Below, piece after piece: positions 57,054 to 64,000 of a stretch of 64,000 nucleotides of DNA. The translations under genes and the position numbers were made by a program. Source of the DNA: Pseudomonas paraversuta (lineage in GTDB: Bacteria > Pseudomonadota > Gammaproteobacteria > Pseudomonadales > Pseudomonadaceae); the NCBI RefSeq assembly GCF_904063065.1, contig NZ_CAJFCL010000001.1, forward strand, positions 310,001 to 374,000, written 5' to 3'. How positions within the stretch are numbered: the first letter of the stretch is position 1; every line of letters begins with the position of its first letter. The notes under the pieces were generated by a model, which worked only from the letters and a program-made list of their open reading frames with translations, did not search any database and was not told the DNA's origin.

Positions 57054-58550
57054 ATGAAATCCCCCGGCGGTCGGCTCCTGACCGGCCTCACGCTGGACCG
57101 CACCAGCTCAACTCCCCTGTACCGTCAGCTGTACTTGCAGATTCGCCAGCAAATCCTCGCCGGCCGGCTGCAAGGAGGCACCCGCCTGCCCTCCACCCGG
57201 ACCCTGTGCAAAGAACAGGGGCTGTCACGGATTACCATCCTCAATGCCTTCGACCTGCTGATCGCTGAAAGTTTTCTGGTCTCACGCCCCGGTGCCGGTA
57301 CCTATGTCTGCGCGGAATGGGAGAACCGTGAAGCCGCCCCTGACGAGCCGCCCAGACCGCCGCGCCTGTCACACTTGAGCCAATCTGTGCTGTCCATGCG
57401 CAGCGACCATTTCAACGGCGTCTCCTACCAGGCCTGGGAGCCGGACTGCCCGACGTCTTTCCTGCCCAGTCAGGTCGCGTTCGATGCCTTTCCACTGCAC
57501 GTCTGGAAACGCCTGATGAACCGGCACCTGTGCCAGCCGACCAAAGCCATATTGGGTTACGGCGAAGTAAAGGGTTTGCTGCAACTGCGCGAAGCGATTG
57601 CCGAGTATGTCTATGACGCTCGCGGTATCGAGTGCGAAGCCGGCCAGGTGGTGATCGTCTCGGGTGCCCAGCAGGCGTTCAACCTGCTGGGCATGTTGCT
57701 GCTTGATCCGCAGGACAGTATCTGGATGGAAGACCCCGGCCATATCTCGGCGCGCATTGCCCTGCAGGCCCAGGGTTGCCGGGTGGTGCCATTGCGTATC
57801 GACGACCAGGGAATCGATCTGCAGCAAGGCCTTCAAGAATGCCCTGAGGCTCGTCTTGCGTTCACCACGCCGTCACGCCAGCACCCGCTGGGCATTACCA
57901 TGAGCTACGGCCGGCGCCAGGAATTGATCGAGTGGGCAAATCGTGGCCATCGCTGGATCATCGAGGACGACTGCGACAGCGAGTTCACCTATTGCGCAAA
58001 GCCACTGCCCGCTCTTTACGCCATGGACCAGTGGTCCCGTGTCATCTACGTCGGCACCTTCAGCAAGGTGCTCTACCCTTCCTTGCGCCTGGGCTACGTG
58101 ATACTGCCCCAGGCACTGGTGGAGCCCTTCTGTGCCATGCGCGCGGTCATGGACCGCAGCCCGTCGACCCAGCTGCAAGCGGTCACGGCCGACTTCATCC
58201 GCGAAGGTCATTTCCTTGGCCATATCCGGCGTATGCGCGCTCTTTACCAGTCGCGCCAGGACTGTCTGATACAGGCACTGAAACAGCGGCTGGGCAATTT
58301 CATGGACGTGAAGCCGGTCAATGTCGGCATGCATGTCATTGCCTGGCTTGACCCCGGACTGGATGACGCGGTCATCGCCAAGGAGCTGGCCCGACACCAG
58401 ATCCATACCTATGCCTTGAGCGACTACTGCGTGAAACGTTACTTGCCGCCCGGACTGCTTATCGGCTTTGCCGGAACCCCGATCGAACAGGCCACGGAAA
58501 AAGTCGAGGCGCTGGCTCAGGCGCTGCTGAAGATGGGCCACGCTCTGTGA
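57054..58550 (+). CDS. MocR-type regulator (GntR helix-turn-helix fused to aminotransferase-like domain)
   Basis: This 498-residue fusion has a GntR winged helix (about 20-85, LYRQLYLQIRQQILAGRL, GGTRLPSTRTLCKEQGLSRITI) and a class I aminotransferase-like PLP domain (about 120-490). The domain contains IEDDCDSEFTYC, the PLP lysine in GTFSKVLYPSLRLGY and a C-terminal FAGTP. It probably senses an amino compound and controls the downstream TIM-barrel and MFS genes, which start 134 bases after it. A TGGTAGAACCA palindrome at 58616 lies in that gap. The effector is unknown. Confidence 0.9.
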   Translation: MKSPGGRLLTGLTLDRTSSTPLYRQLYLQIRQQILAGRLQGGTRLPSTRTLCKEQGLSRITILNAFDLLIAESFLVSRPGAGTYVCAEWENREAAPDEPPRPPRLSHLSQSVLSMRSDHFNGVSYQAWEPDCPTSFLPSQVAFDAFPLHVWKRLMNRHLCQPTKAILGYGEVKGLLQLREAIAEYVYDARGIECEAGQVVIVSGAQQAFNLLGMLLLDPQDSIWMEDPGHISARIALQAQGCRVVPLRIDDQGIDLQQGLQECPEARLAFTTPSRQHPLGITMSYGRRQELIEWANRGHRWIIEDDCDSEFTYCAKPLPALYAMDQWSRVIYVGTFSKVLYPSLRLGYVILPQALVEPFCAMRAVMDRSPSTQLQAVTADFIREGHFLGHIRRMRALYQSRQDCLIQALKQRLGNFMDVKPVNVGMHVIAWLDPGLDDAVIAKELARHQIHTYALSDYCVKRYLPPGLLIGFAGTPIEQATEKVEALAQALLKMGHAL

Positions 58551-58615
58551 GCAGGCAGGCCCCGGTGAAACAGAGGCTGAAAGTGGTCATAAGAATTAAA
58601 AAATAATGGCTCTAT

Positions 58616-58626
58616 TGGTAGAACCA
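58616..58626. promoter_or_regulatory. Candidate MocR operator
   Basis: TGGT-AGA-ACCA is a short perfect palindrome and a further CTGGTG follows at 58629-58634. It lies about 60 bases before the TIM-barrel gene. Support is only by position. Confidence 0.3.
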
Positions 58627-58684
58627 CTCTGGTGCGATAAAGGCCTTACCGACCGATTCGGTGCCTGTACCAGGAATAATTCTA

Positions 58685-59755
58685 ATGAACTGTATTCAAG
58701 CACGCTTCAACTCCCTGCTAAGCCACAACAGCCGCAGCGACTGCCCGCCTCCACTGTTGACTGCGCAACTGGCCAGCAAGCTTATCGATCGCCTGGAGCG
58801 CATGCGTCTGTTCGCCCATGCCTACCCCTTGCTGACCAACCTGACCCACGGTCGGGTCAAGCCCGCTGAACTGCTGGACTTCGCCTGGCGCCATGAGTTG
58901 CAAGGCCTGAGCCTGCATCTGCTGGATGGCGAGGCCAACAGCCTGAGTAACATGAACCCGCAACAGCTTCAGGAGTTTTCCCATAAGGCAGCAACGCTGG
59001 GCCTGGACATACATCTGGAGATCAGCAGCACCCGCAAAGAAGACGTGGATCAGGTTATCGCCATCGCCAAGGCTATCGGCACTCGCAACATCCGGGTCTA
59101 TGCGCGTTATGAAGGTCATCTGTCACGGGTAATGGCACTGATCGAGGAGGATCTGCGCTATCTGGCGCAACAGGCAGACCTGCACGATCTGTTCTTCGAC
59201 TTTGAGCAGCATGAAGAGTTGAAAAGCCATGAAATCGCCCAGTTGCTCAGCCGCCTGGATCACCCCCGCCTGCATGCGTTGTTCGACTTCGGCAATATGA
59301 TCAATGCCTGCGAGCAACCCTTGACGGCCCTGAAGCAGTTGTCTGCGCACATCCGCCAGGTGCACATGAAAGGGGTACGCGTGGTACCCGAGAAAAATGG
59401 TTTCGGCCATTACGGGGTGCTGCAAGGGGGTACCGAAGATCACCTGCCAAGTGCGCGCATGATGTTCGAGCTGCTGATGCTCGGCGAGCAGGAGCCGCAG
59501 GTCATCGCCTTTATTCTTGAGCAGGAAAATCACTACGCCGCCCCCGCCTTCCGCCAGTCGGATGAGACACAAGACCCTTTCATCGAGTACCGGCAGATGA
59601 GTGAAACGGCACTGCCGCCGGGGTTTTGCGCCGAACGCATGATGGCTGCAGAGCACCAGTGGGCGAACAACCAGATTCGCTATGTGCGCGGCCTGCTCGG
59701 TGAGCTGAAGGTTCTGGCACAGCTGACACTGGCGGATACGCCGGTCTGTGCCTGA
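58685..59755 (+). CDS. Xylose-isomerase-like TIM-barrel protein
   Basis: This 356-residue protein fits the AP endonuclease 2/xylose isomerase-like TIM-barrel fold. It has repeated strand-helix units (LQGLSLHLLDGE, GLDIHLEISSTRKEDV, TRNIRVYARYEG, LFFDFEQHEEL, HALFDFGNM, HIRQVHMKGVRVV). Acidic and His residues in these strands (E of LEISST, D of FDFGN, H of QVHMKG) are in the right order for metal binding. The ATG at 58685 follows AGGAA. The family contains isomerases, epimerases and dehydratases, so the reaction is not known. It is paired with an MFS transporter. Confidence 0.75.
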   Translation: MNCIQARFNSLLSHNSRSDCPPPLLTAQLASKLIDRLERMRLFAHAYPLLTNLTHGRVKPAELLDFAWRHELQGLSLHLLDGEANSLSNMNPQQLQEFSHKAATLGLDIHLEISSTRKEDVDQVIAIAKAIGTRNIRVYARYEGHLSRVMALIEEDLRYLAQQADLHDLFFDFEQHEELKSHEIAQLLSRLDHPRLHALFDFGNMINACEQPLTALKQLSAHIRQVHMKGVRVVPEKNGFGHYGVLQGGTEDHLPSARMMFELLMLGEQEPQVIAFILEQENHYAAPAFRQSDETQDPFIEYRQMSETALPPGFCAERMMAAEHQWANNQIRYVRGLLGELKVLAQLTLADTPVCA

Positions 59756-59799
59756 CCCCGCACCACACTCGCCAAAACGTCACGTTACTTTCTGTGGAA

Positions 59800-59807
59800 A
59801 ACAAAAA
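59800..59807 (+). promoter_or_regulatory. Putative Hfq/Crc motif at the MFS transporter start
   Basis: AACAAAAA runs into the ATG of the MFS gene and fits AANAANAA. Confidence 0.4.
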
Positions 59808-61081
59808 TGACCGCACAGACAAAAGCCAAATGGCTGCGTTTCCTCGTCCTCATTCTTGGCGGCGGAACCATCTATAAACTCGCCAGCCTGAAAGATGCCT
59901 TTTACGTTCCCATCCAGCAATACATGGGGCTGAGCCATACCCAACTGGGCACGTTACTGAGTGCCAACGCTATCATCGCCACAGCGTTATTCGTGGTCGG
60001 CGGTTATCTGGCGGACCGCTTTGCCACACGTAAACTGATTCCCCTGGGGTTGATCGGGACAGGCAGTCTGGGACTTTACCTGGCCACCTTTCCCGGCTTC
60101 GACAAGATGCTGATCGTGTTCTGCCTGCTGGCAGTCTGCGCTGACTGTATCTATTGGCCTGCCCTGCTCAAGGCTGTGCGCAATCTTGGCGAGGAAGGCG
60201 AACAAGGCCGCATGTTCGGTTTTCTGGAGGGTGGCAGGGGCATCGTCGATACACTCGTGGCGTTTTCAGCCCTGGGGGTGTTCGTTGCCATGGGCTCGGG
60301 CGAAGCAGGCCTGAAATCGGCCATCGTCTTCTATTCTCTGGTCGATATCTTTGCCGGGATCATCACCTGGTTCCTGCTGCGAGACAGCAAGACAGCCCCC
60401 GCCCCCAAGAAAGAGGACAGCCTGTCGGGTATGTCCGGATTGCTTGAAGCCATTCGGATTCCGGGGATCTGGCTGGTCAGCTTCAACGTGTTCATGGTCT
60501 ATATCGTCTACTGCGGCCTGACCTATTTCATTCCCTACTTAAAGGATATCTACGAACTGCCCGTGGCACTGGTCGGTGCCTACGGCATCATCAACCAATA
60601 CTTCCTCAAGATTCTGGGCGGGCCGGCGGGCGGCTTCATGGCAGACAAGTATTTCAAGAGCCCGTCGCGCTATCTGAAATGGGCGTTCCTGGCCCTGATT
60701 CCCGCCATGGCCGCGGTGTTGCTGGTGCCCAAAGGCGAACACTTCATTTATATCGGCATGGCCGCCACCCTCTCGTTCGCGCTGATTGTTTTCACCATGC
60801 GCGGCGTGTTCTGGGCTCCCATGAGCGAGGTGGGGATTCCTCAGCGCATCACCGGCTCGGCCTTCGGAATTGCCTGCCTGATCGGCTATGCGCCCGGCAT
60901 GTTTGCCTACGTGATTTACGGTTCGATCCTGGACCACTTCCCGGGCCAGCAAGGCTACAACTATGTGTTCAGCCTGATGAGCCTGTTTGCCGTCATTGGC
61001 TTCATGGTTTGCAGCCTCTTGTACCGCGTAGTGCGCAAGGAAACAGCCGGCGCCCCTGACAGCGATCTGGTCCGGGCCTGA
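59807..61081 (+). CDS. MFS transporter
   Basis: This 424-residue protein has 12 predicted helices. An MFS loop 2-3 signature is seen as GGYLADRFATRKLIPLG, and a central cytoplasmic loop lies near residue 200 (DSKTAPAPKKEDS). Its type resembles the nitrate/sugar-phosphate/organic anion group, but the substrate is not clear. It begins 51 bases after the TIM-barrel gene on the same strand and likely takes up its substrate or precursor. Confidence 0.88.
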   Translation: MTAQTKAKWLRFLVLILGGGTIYKLASLKDAFYVPIQQYMGLSHTQLGTLLSANAIIATALFVVGGYLADRFATRKLIPLGLIGTGSLGLYLATFPGFDKMLIVFCLLAVCADCIYWPALLKAVRNLGEEGEQGRMFGFLEGGRGIVDTLVAFSALGVFVAMGSGEAGLKSAIVFYSLVDIFAGIITWFLLRDSKTAPAPKKEDSLSGMSGLLEAIRIPGIWLVSFNVFMVYIVYCGLTYFIPYLKDIYELPVALVGAYGIINQYFLKILGGPAGGFMADKYFKSPSRYLKWAFLALIPAMAAVLLVPKGEHFIYIGMAATLSFALIVFTMRGVFWAPMSEVGIPQRITGSAFGIACLIGYAPGMFAYVIYGSILDHFPGQQGYNYVFSLMSLFAVIGFMVCSLLYRVVRKETAGAPDSDLVRA

Positions 61082-61176
61082 GTATTCAACCAGGGCGAAG
61101 GTGAGTCACTTGCCTTCGCCTGCGGTTGTCGACCACTGCGGTGCTATCAATAGCGGCGGCCTTGCCAACTGCCGCC

Positions 61177-61812
61177 TCAGCGGATACTTGCCAGCAACCC
61201 TGGCAAGGCATGCATCAGGGCGCTGATGGCAAAACCGATGAACATCACGCCACACAGCCGGGTAATCAGTCGTTCATGGCGTTGATACAGCGCCCGCACG
61301 TGCCCGGCGCCAACAATGCCAATCAGAATTACATAAGCTGCGGCGCCCCCCAAAAAGCTCAACACAATCAGCCACGGCAGCATTGACCAGGTCAGCAGTT
61401 CGGCACGACTGGACAGCAGCGCAGTGAAGGTGGCCACCGCAACGGGGTAGGCCTTGGGGTTGGTCAGGCCAAACAGAATGCCGTGGGCAAAAGGCTGGCG
61501 CGCAGGGCCTTGCCGGGCCTCGTTGCCAGGCTGGGCGCGCACTGCACGCAGCCCCAGCCAGAACAGATAAAGACCGCTGAGCAAGCCCAGAATGTTGAAT
61601 GCGGTACTACCGAACTCCCGCGCCCCGACAATGGCAATCAAGGCAGTGCTGCACCAGATCACGTCACCCAGCAAATGCCCGCATAGAAATCCGGCCCCGG
61701 CACGTCGACCGCGGGCAGCGCCAATCCCGAAAACCGCCAGCACCCCGGGTCCCGGGGTAATGCCATAGATAAAGCCAGAAGCCAGTACCGCCAGTAACAA
61801 CGAAAGTGTCAT
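61177..61812 (-). CDS. LysE/RhtB-family amino acid exporter
   Basis: This 211-residue inner-membrane protein has six helices and the LysE-type start (SGFIYGITPGPGVLAVFGIGAARGRRAG). GILFGLTNPKAYPVAVATF is the second conserved region. The family exports amino acids and related compounds. The ATG at 61810-61812 is chosen since the longer upstream frame is not hydrophobic. It stands alone, convergent with the MFS gene. Confidence 0.9.
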   Translation of the reverse strand: MTLSLLLAVLASGFIYGITPGPGVLAVFGIGAARGRRAGAGFLCGHLLGDVIWCSTALIAIVGAREFGSTAFNILGLLSGLYLFWLGLRAVRAQPGNEARQGPARQPFAHGILFGLTNPKAYPVAVATFTALLSSRAELLTWSMLPWLIVLSFLGGAAAYVILIGIVGAGHVRALYQRHERLITRLCGVMFIGFAISALMHALPGLLASIR

Positions 61813-61959
61813 GCAAAACGCTCCAGAAAAATCGTGCCTCAGGCTGTCCATTGGCCCGCGAGGTGGCAAGATTCTGCACGTTCGGCAGCGCTCTGTAACC
61901 GAATGCCCGGGAAAAATTTGCATAGGGCTCAACAAAACCCTCAACGCGGGTTTTGCCGG

Positions 61960-63117
61960 CTAGTGGCGGCGCCCCAGAACGTTGACCACCAGACGGTCAA
62001 CCCAGCCCCAGATTCGCTGTTTGACCCGTCGCCATAGAGGACGTGACTGCCAGGCTTGCAGGCTGATGGGCATGCTCTGGGCGAAGTCGGTGACAAAACT
62101 GGCGGCCACTGCCTGAGTCAGCACCGGGTCCAGCGCCTCCAGATTGGCCTCAAGGTTAAAGCGCAAATTCCAGTGGTCGAAGTTGCACGAGCCAATACTC
62201 ACCCAATCGTCGATCAGGACCATTTTCAGATGTAAAAAGCACGGCTGGTATTCAAATATCTGCACCCGGGATTTGAGTAGCCGCGGGTAGTAACGATGCC
62301 CGGCATAGCGTACTGACGGATGATCGGTACGCGGCCCGGTCAGCAACAAGCGCACATCGACGCCCCTGTTCGCCGCACGACGCAGCGAGCGACGAACGCT
62401 CCAGGTGGGCAAAAAATAGGGGGTGGCGAGCCAGATGCGATGTTGCGCACTGTTAATCCCACGCACCAGCGATTGCAGAATATCGCGATGCTGGTGGGCA
62501 TCGGCATAAGCCACGCGCCCCATACCTTCACCTTCATCGGGGACCCTCGGCAAACGCGGCAAACCGAAGTGCGTTGCAGGTTTCCAGGCCTTACGGCTGA
62601 TATTGGCGCGCCACTGGCGATCAAACAGCATCTGCCAGTCCTGCACCAACGGCCCCTGGATGGCGACCATGACTTCATGCCAGTCGCAGGTGTTTTGGCC
62701 GGGCTGCCAAAACTCATCGGTCACCCCGGTGCCACCGACCACGGCCAATTGATGATCCACCAGCAATAGCTTGCGATGATCGCGATACAGGTTGTTCAGG
62801 CCCCGGCGCCAGCTCAACCGGTTGTAAAACCTGAGCTCGACCCCCGCATCGGTCAGTCTGCGCCGCAAGCCCGGGGTAAACGCCAGACTGCCGTATCCGT
62901 CAAACAGACAACGTACCCGCACTTCGCGCCGGGCCGCCTGTTCCAGGGCCTGGACTATGGCTTCGGCACAGTCGCCGGCCTCCACCAGATACAGTTCCAG
63001 ATCGACATGTACCTGCGCCTGGTCGATAGCCGCCAGCATGCGAGGGAAAAATTGCGGGCCGTCGATCAGCAACTCGAATTGATTGGCGCTGCGCCATGGA
63101 AACACTGCGCCAGCCAT
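61960..63117 (-). CDS. clsB: Cardiolipin synthase ClsB-like (phospholipase D family)
   Basis: This 385-residue protein has two HKD motifs: NLYRDHRKLLLVD near residue 110 and HLKMVLIDDWVSIGSCNFD near residue 295. It starts without membrane helices (FELLIDGPQFFPRMLAAID), as in ClsB and not ClsA. It should make cardiolipin from phosphatidylglycerol or phosphatidylethanolamine. Its ATG lies one base from the stop of the yceI gene, so the two are translationally coupled. Confidence 0.87.
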   Translation of the reverse strand: MAGAVFPWRSANQFELLIDGPQFFPRMLAAIDQAQVHVDLELYLVEAGDCAEAIVQALEQAARREVRVRCLFDGYGSLAFTPGLRRRLTDAGVELRFYNRLSWRRGLNNLYRDHRKLLLVDHQLAVVGGTGVTDEFWQPGQNTCDWHEVMVAIQGPLVQDWQMLFDRQWRANISRKAWKPATHFGLPRLPRVPDEGEGMGRVAYADAHQHRDILQSLVRGINSAQHRIWLATPYFLPTWSVRRSLRRAANRGVDVRLLLTGPRTDHPSVRYAGHRYYPRLLKSRVQIFEYQPCFLHLKMVLIDDWVSIGSCNFDHWNLRFNLEANLEALDPVLTQAVAASFVTDFAQSMPISLQAWQSRPLWRRVKQRIWGWVDRLVVNVLGRRH

Positions 63118-63118
63118 A

Positions 63119-63709
63119 TCAGCGGGCCGTGAAAATCAGCACCGCACCCACCGGTACTGAAAAACTGATGGCCGACAAGCCGGCCATTTTCCGCAGGGTT
63201 TCGAGCTGGGGTTGCAAGCCAAAGTCTTCGGCCTGCAGCATCAGCGGTTCAAGTGTCACCACTTGAAAACGCCGCTCATCAAGACGGGTGGCCAAGAGTT
63301 CGGCTTCGTAGGTGTGCTGCTTGCCACGCAGGCTTACCGTGACCGGCAAGTGCAGCTCCAGTTGCGCGCCATTGGCCAGGTCATTGATGGGCTGCAGATC
63401 GATCTGCGCGGTGATTTGCGCTTCCGGGAAGTTTTTGAAATCGAACAACAGGTCGCGCATGCGCTCATCGCGCAACGGCACCGCACTGTTGACCGAGTCC
63501 ATTTCGATCCGCAATTGCGCGCGGCCTTTAGGATCGACCTTGCCGTGCAGCACTAAAAAACGATGCAGGTCGGCGACATTGGCATTTTGCGTGGTGATAA
63601 ATGACAGCCTTGAGGACTCACCGTCCAGGTACCAGTTGGCCTGGGCAGACAGGCTCACGCCGAGGGTCAGGCACAGGGCGCAGGCAGAAGATAAAAACGC
63701 TTTGAACAT
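63119..63709 (-). CDS. YceI-family periplasmic protein
   Basis: This 196-residue protein has a Sec signal peptide (cleavage near LSAQANWYL). The YceI lipocalin-like fold is seen as WYLDGESSRLSFITT, DVNSVNS-like MDSVNSAVPLRDERMRDLLF and FPEAQITAQI. Family members bind isoprenoid-like lipids, and some respond to osmotic or pH stress. It is immediately upstream of clsB, which may point to a membrane-lipid role. Confidence 0.9.
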   Translation of the reverse strand: MFKAFLSSACALCLTLGVSLSAQANWYLDGESSRLSFITTQNANVADLHRFLVLHGKVDPKGRAQLRIEMDSVNSAVPLRDERMRDLLFDFKNFPEAQITAQIDLQPINDLANGAQLELHLPVTVSLRGKQHTYEAELLATRLDERRFQVVTLEPLMLQAEDFGLQPQLETLRKMAGLSAISFSVPVGAVLIFTAR

Positions 63710-63972
63710 AAAAACTCATAGGCAGATAAACGTGGGCGAACATTACCCCGAGTCCGGGTACTTGCAAGTGCTGTGGCGGAAAATTTTCATACAGCCTTAG
63801 GACGCTTATCCGATCCTACAGTTCCTCCAGTAAAGCACTCCCATAGAGCCTGTCATACAAGCATCACCCAAACGTCACGGTGATGACATTGCACCTGCCT
63901 AGCCTGAAGTTGCACCCCTCAGTCGATTGGCAGAAAACCAAGGCAGGCACCATGCCTGCACGGAGATTCGCA

Positions 63973-64000
63973 ATGTCCCAGCTCGTCCGTATCCGCGACA
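63973..64000 (+). CDS. Start of an unidentified gene, cut by the window edge
   Basis: The last 28 bases open with ATG (MSQLVRIRD) 8 bases after CGGAG, in a frame that also has an upstream ATG at 63952. Nothing can be said about the product. The 263-bp region between it and yceI must hold the two divergent promoters. Confidence 0.5.

Overview
This window is chromosomal DNA of a Pseudomonas, most likely from the fluorescens/putida side of the genus and not P. aeruginosa. The evidence is the Entner-Doudoroff block (gts, gtrS/gltR, glk, edd, gap with HexR boxes), the algU-mucA-mucB-mucD order without mucC, phaG, GcsR-controlled glycine cleavage genes without glyA, and typical Pseudomonas REP repeats. 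From memory, the gene order from gts through gcvT and from algU to phaG resembles that of P. putida KT2440. No phage, transposase, integrase or CRISPR array was seen.

Layout. 1-9.3 kb: glucose uptake and catabolism. gtsC (cut by the edge), gtsB and gtsA form the ABC importer; gtrS/gltR are its two-component system; glk and edd are on the minus strand and gap on the plus strand, with one HexR box in front of each. mgsA follows gap. 9.4-14.9 kb: heme acquisition, with a Fur box, an ECF sigma factor, a FecR-type regulator, a TonB-dependent heme receptor with a signalling domain, heme oxygenase and a DUF454 membrane protein. 15-21.7 kb: arginine deiminase pathway, with an intact arcD facing a second arcD-arcA-arcB-arcC operon. 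The second arcD carries an in-frame amber stop at codon 99. 21.8-30 kb: a DUF5064 protein, gcsR, then gcvH-gcvP-sdaA-gcvT behind a good sigma-54 promoter and GcsR-like 18-bp repeats.

30-41 kb: housekeeping and stress genes. These are a cold-shock protein, an RDD membrane protein, mucD, mucB, mucA and algU (envelope stress and alginate control), nadB, ygfX, sdhE, ygfZ and an HDOD protein. 39.8-46.4 kb: tricarboxylate uptake, with tctE/tctD facing tctC-tctB-tctA and an AbrB-family membrane protein. The outer-membrane porin gene opdH that I would expect between them is absent. 46.4-49.7 kb: ung, a Gly/Tyr-rich lipoprotein, a small CWC protein, rsuA, phaG and a tRNA-Gly(CCC).

49.9-61.1 kb is the accessory part and the least understood. 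A LysR regulator faces a minus-strand operon of ureohydrolase, aldehyde dehydrogenase, NCS1 permease and GMC alcohol dehydrogenase. Together these would suit import of a guanidino-alcohol, two oxidations to the acid, and hydrolysis to urea plus an amino acid; the substrate is unknown. Next to it lies a MocR-type regulator with a xylose-isomerase-like TIM-barrel protein and an MFS transporter. Several catabolic genes here (gtsA, tctC, the ureohydrolase, the aldehyde dehydrogenase, the MocR and MFS genes) have an A-rich AANAANAA motif at the ribosome-binding site, as expected for Hfq/Crc catabolite repression. The window ends with a LysE-type exporter, a ClsB-like cardiolipin synthase, a YceI protein and the first codons of an unidentified gene.
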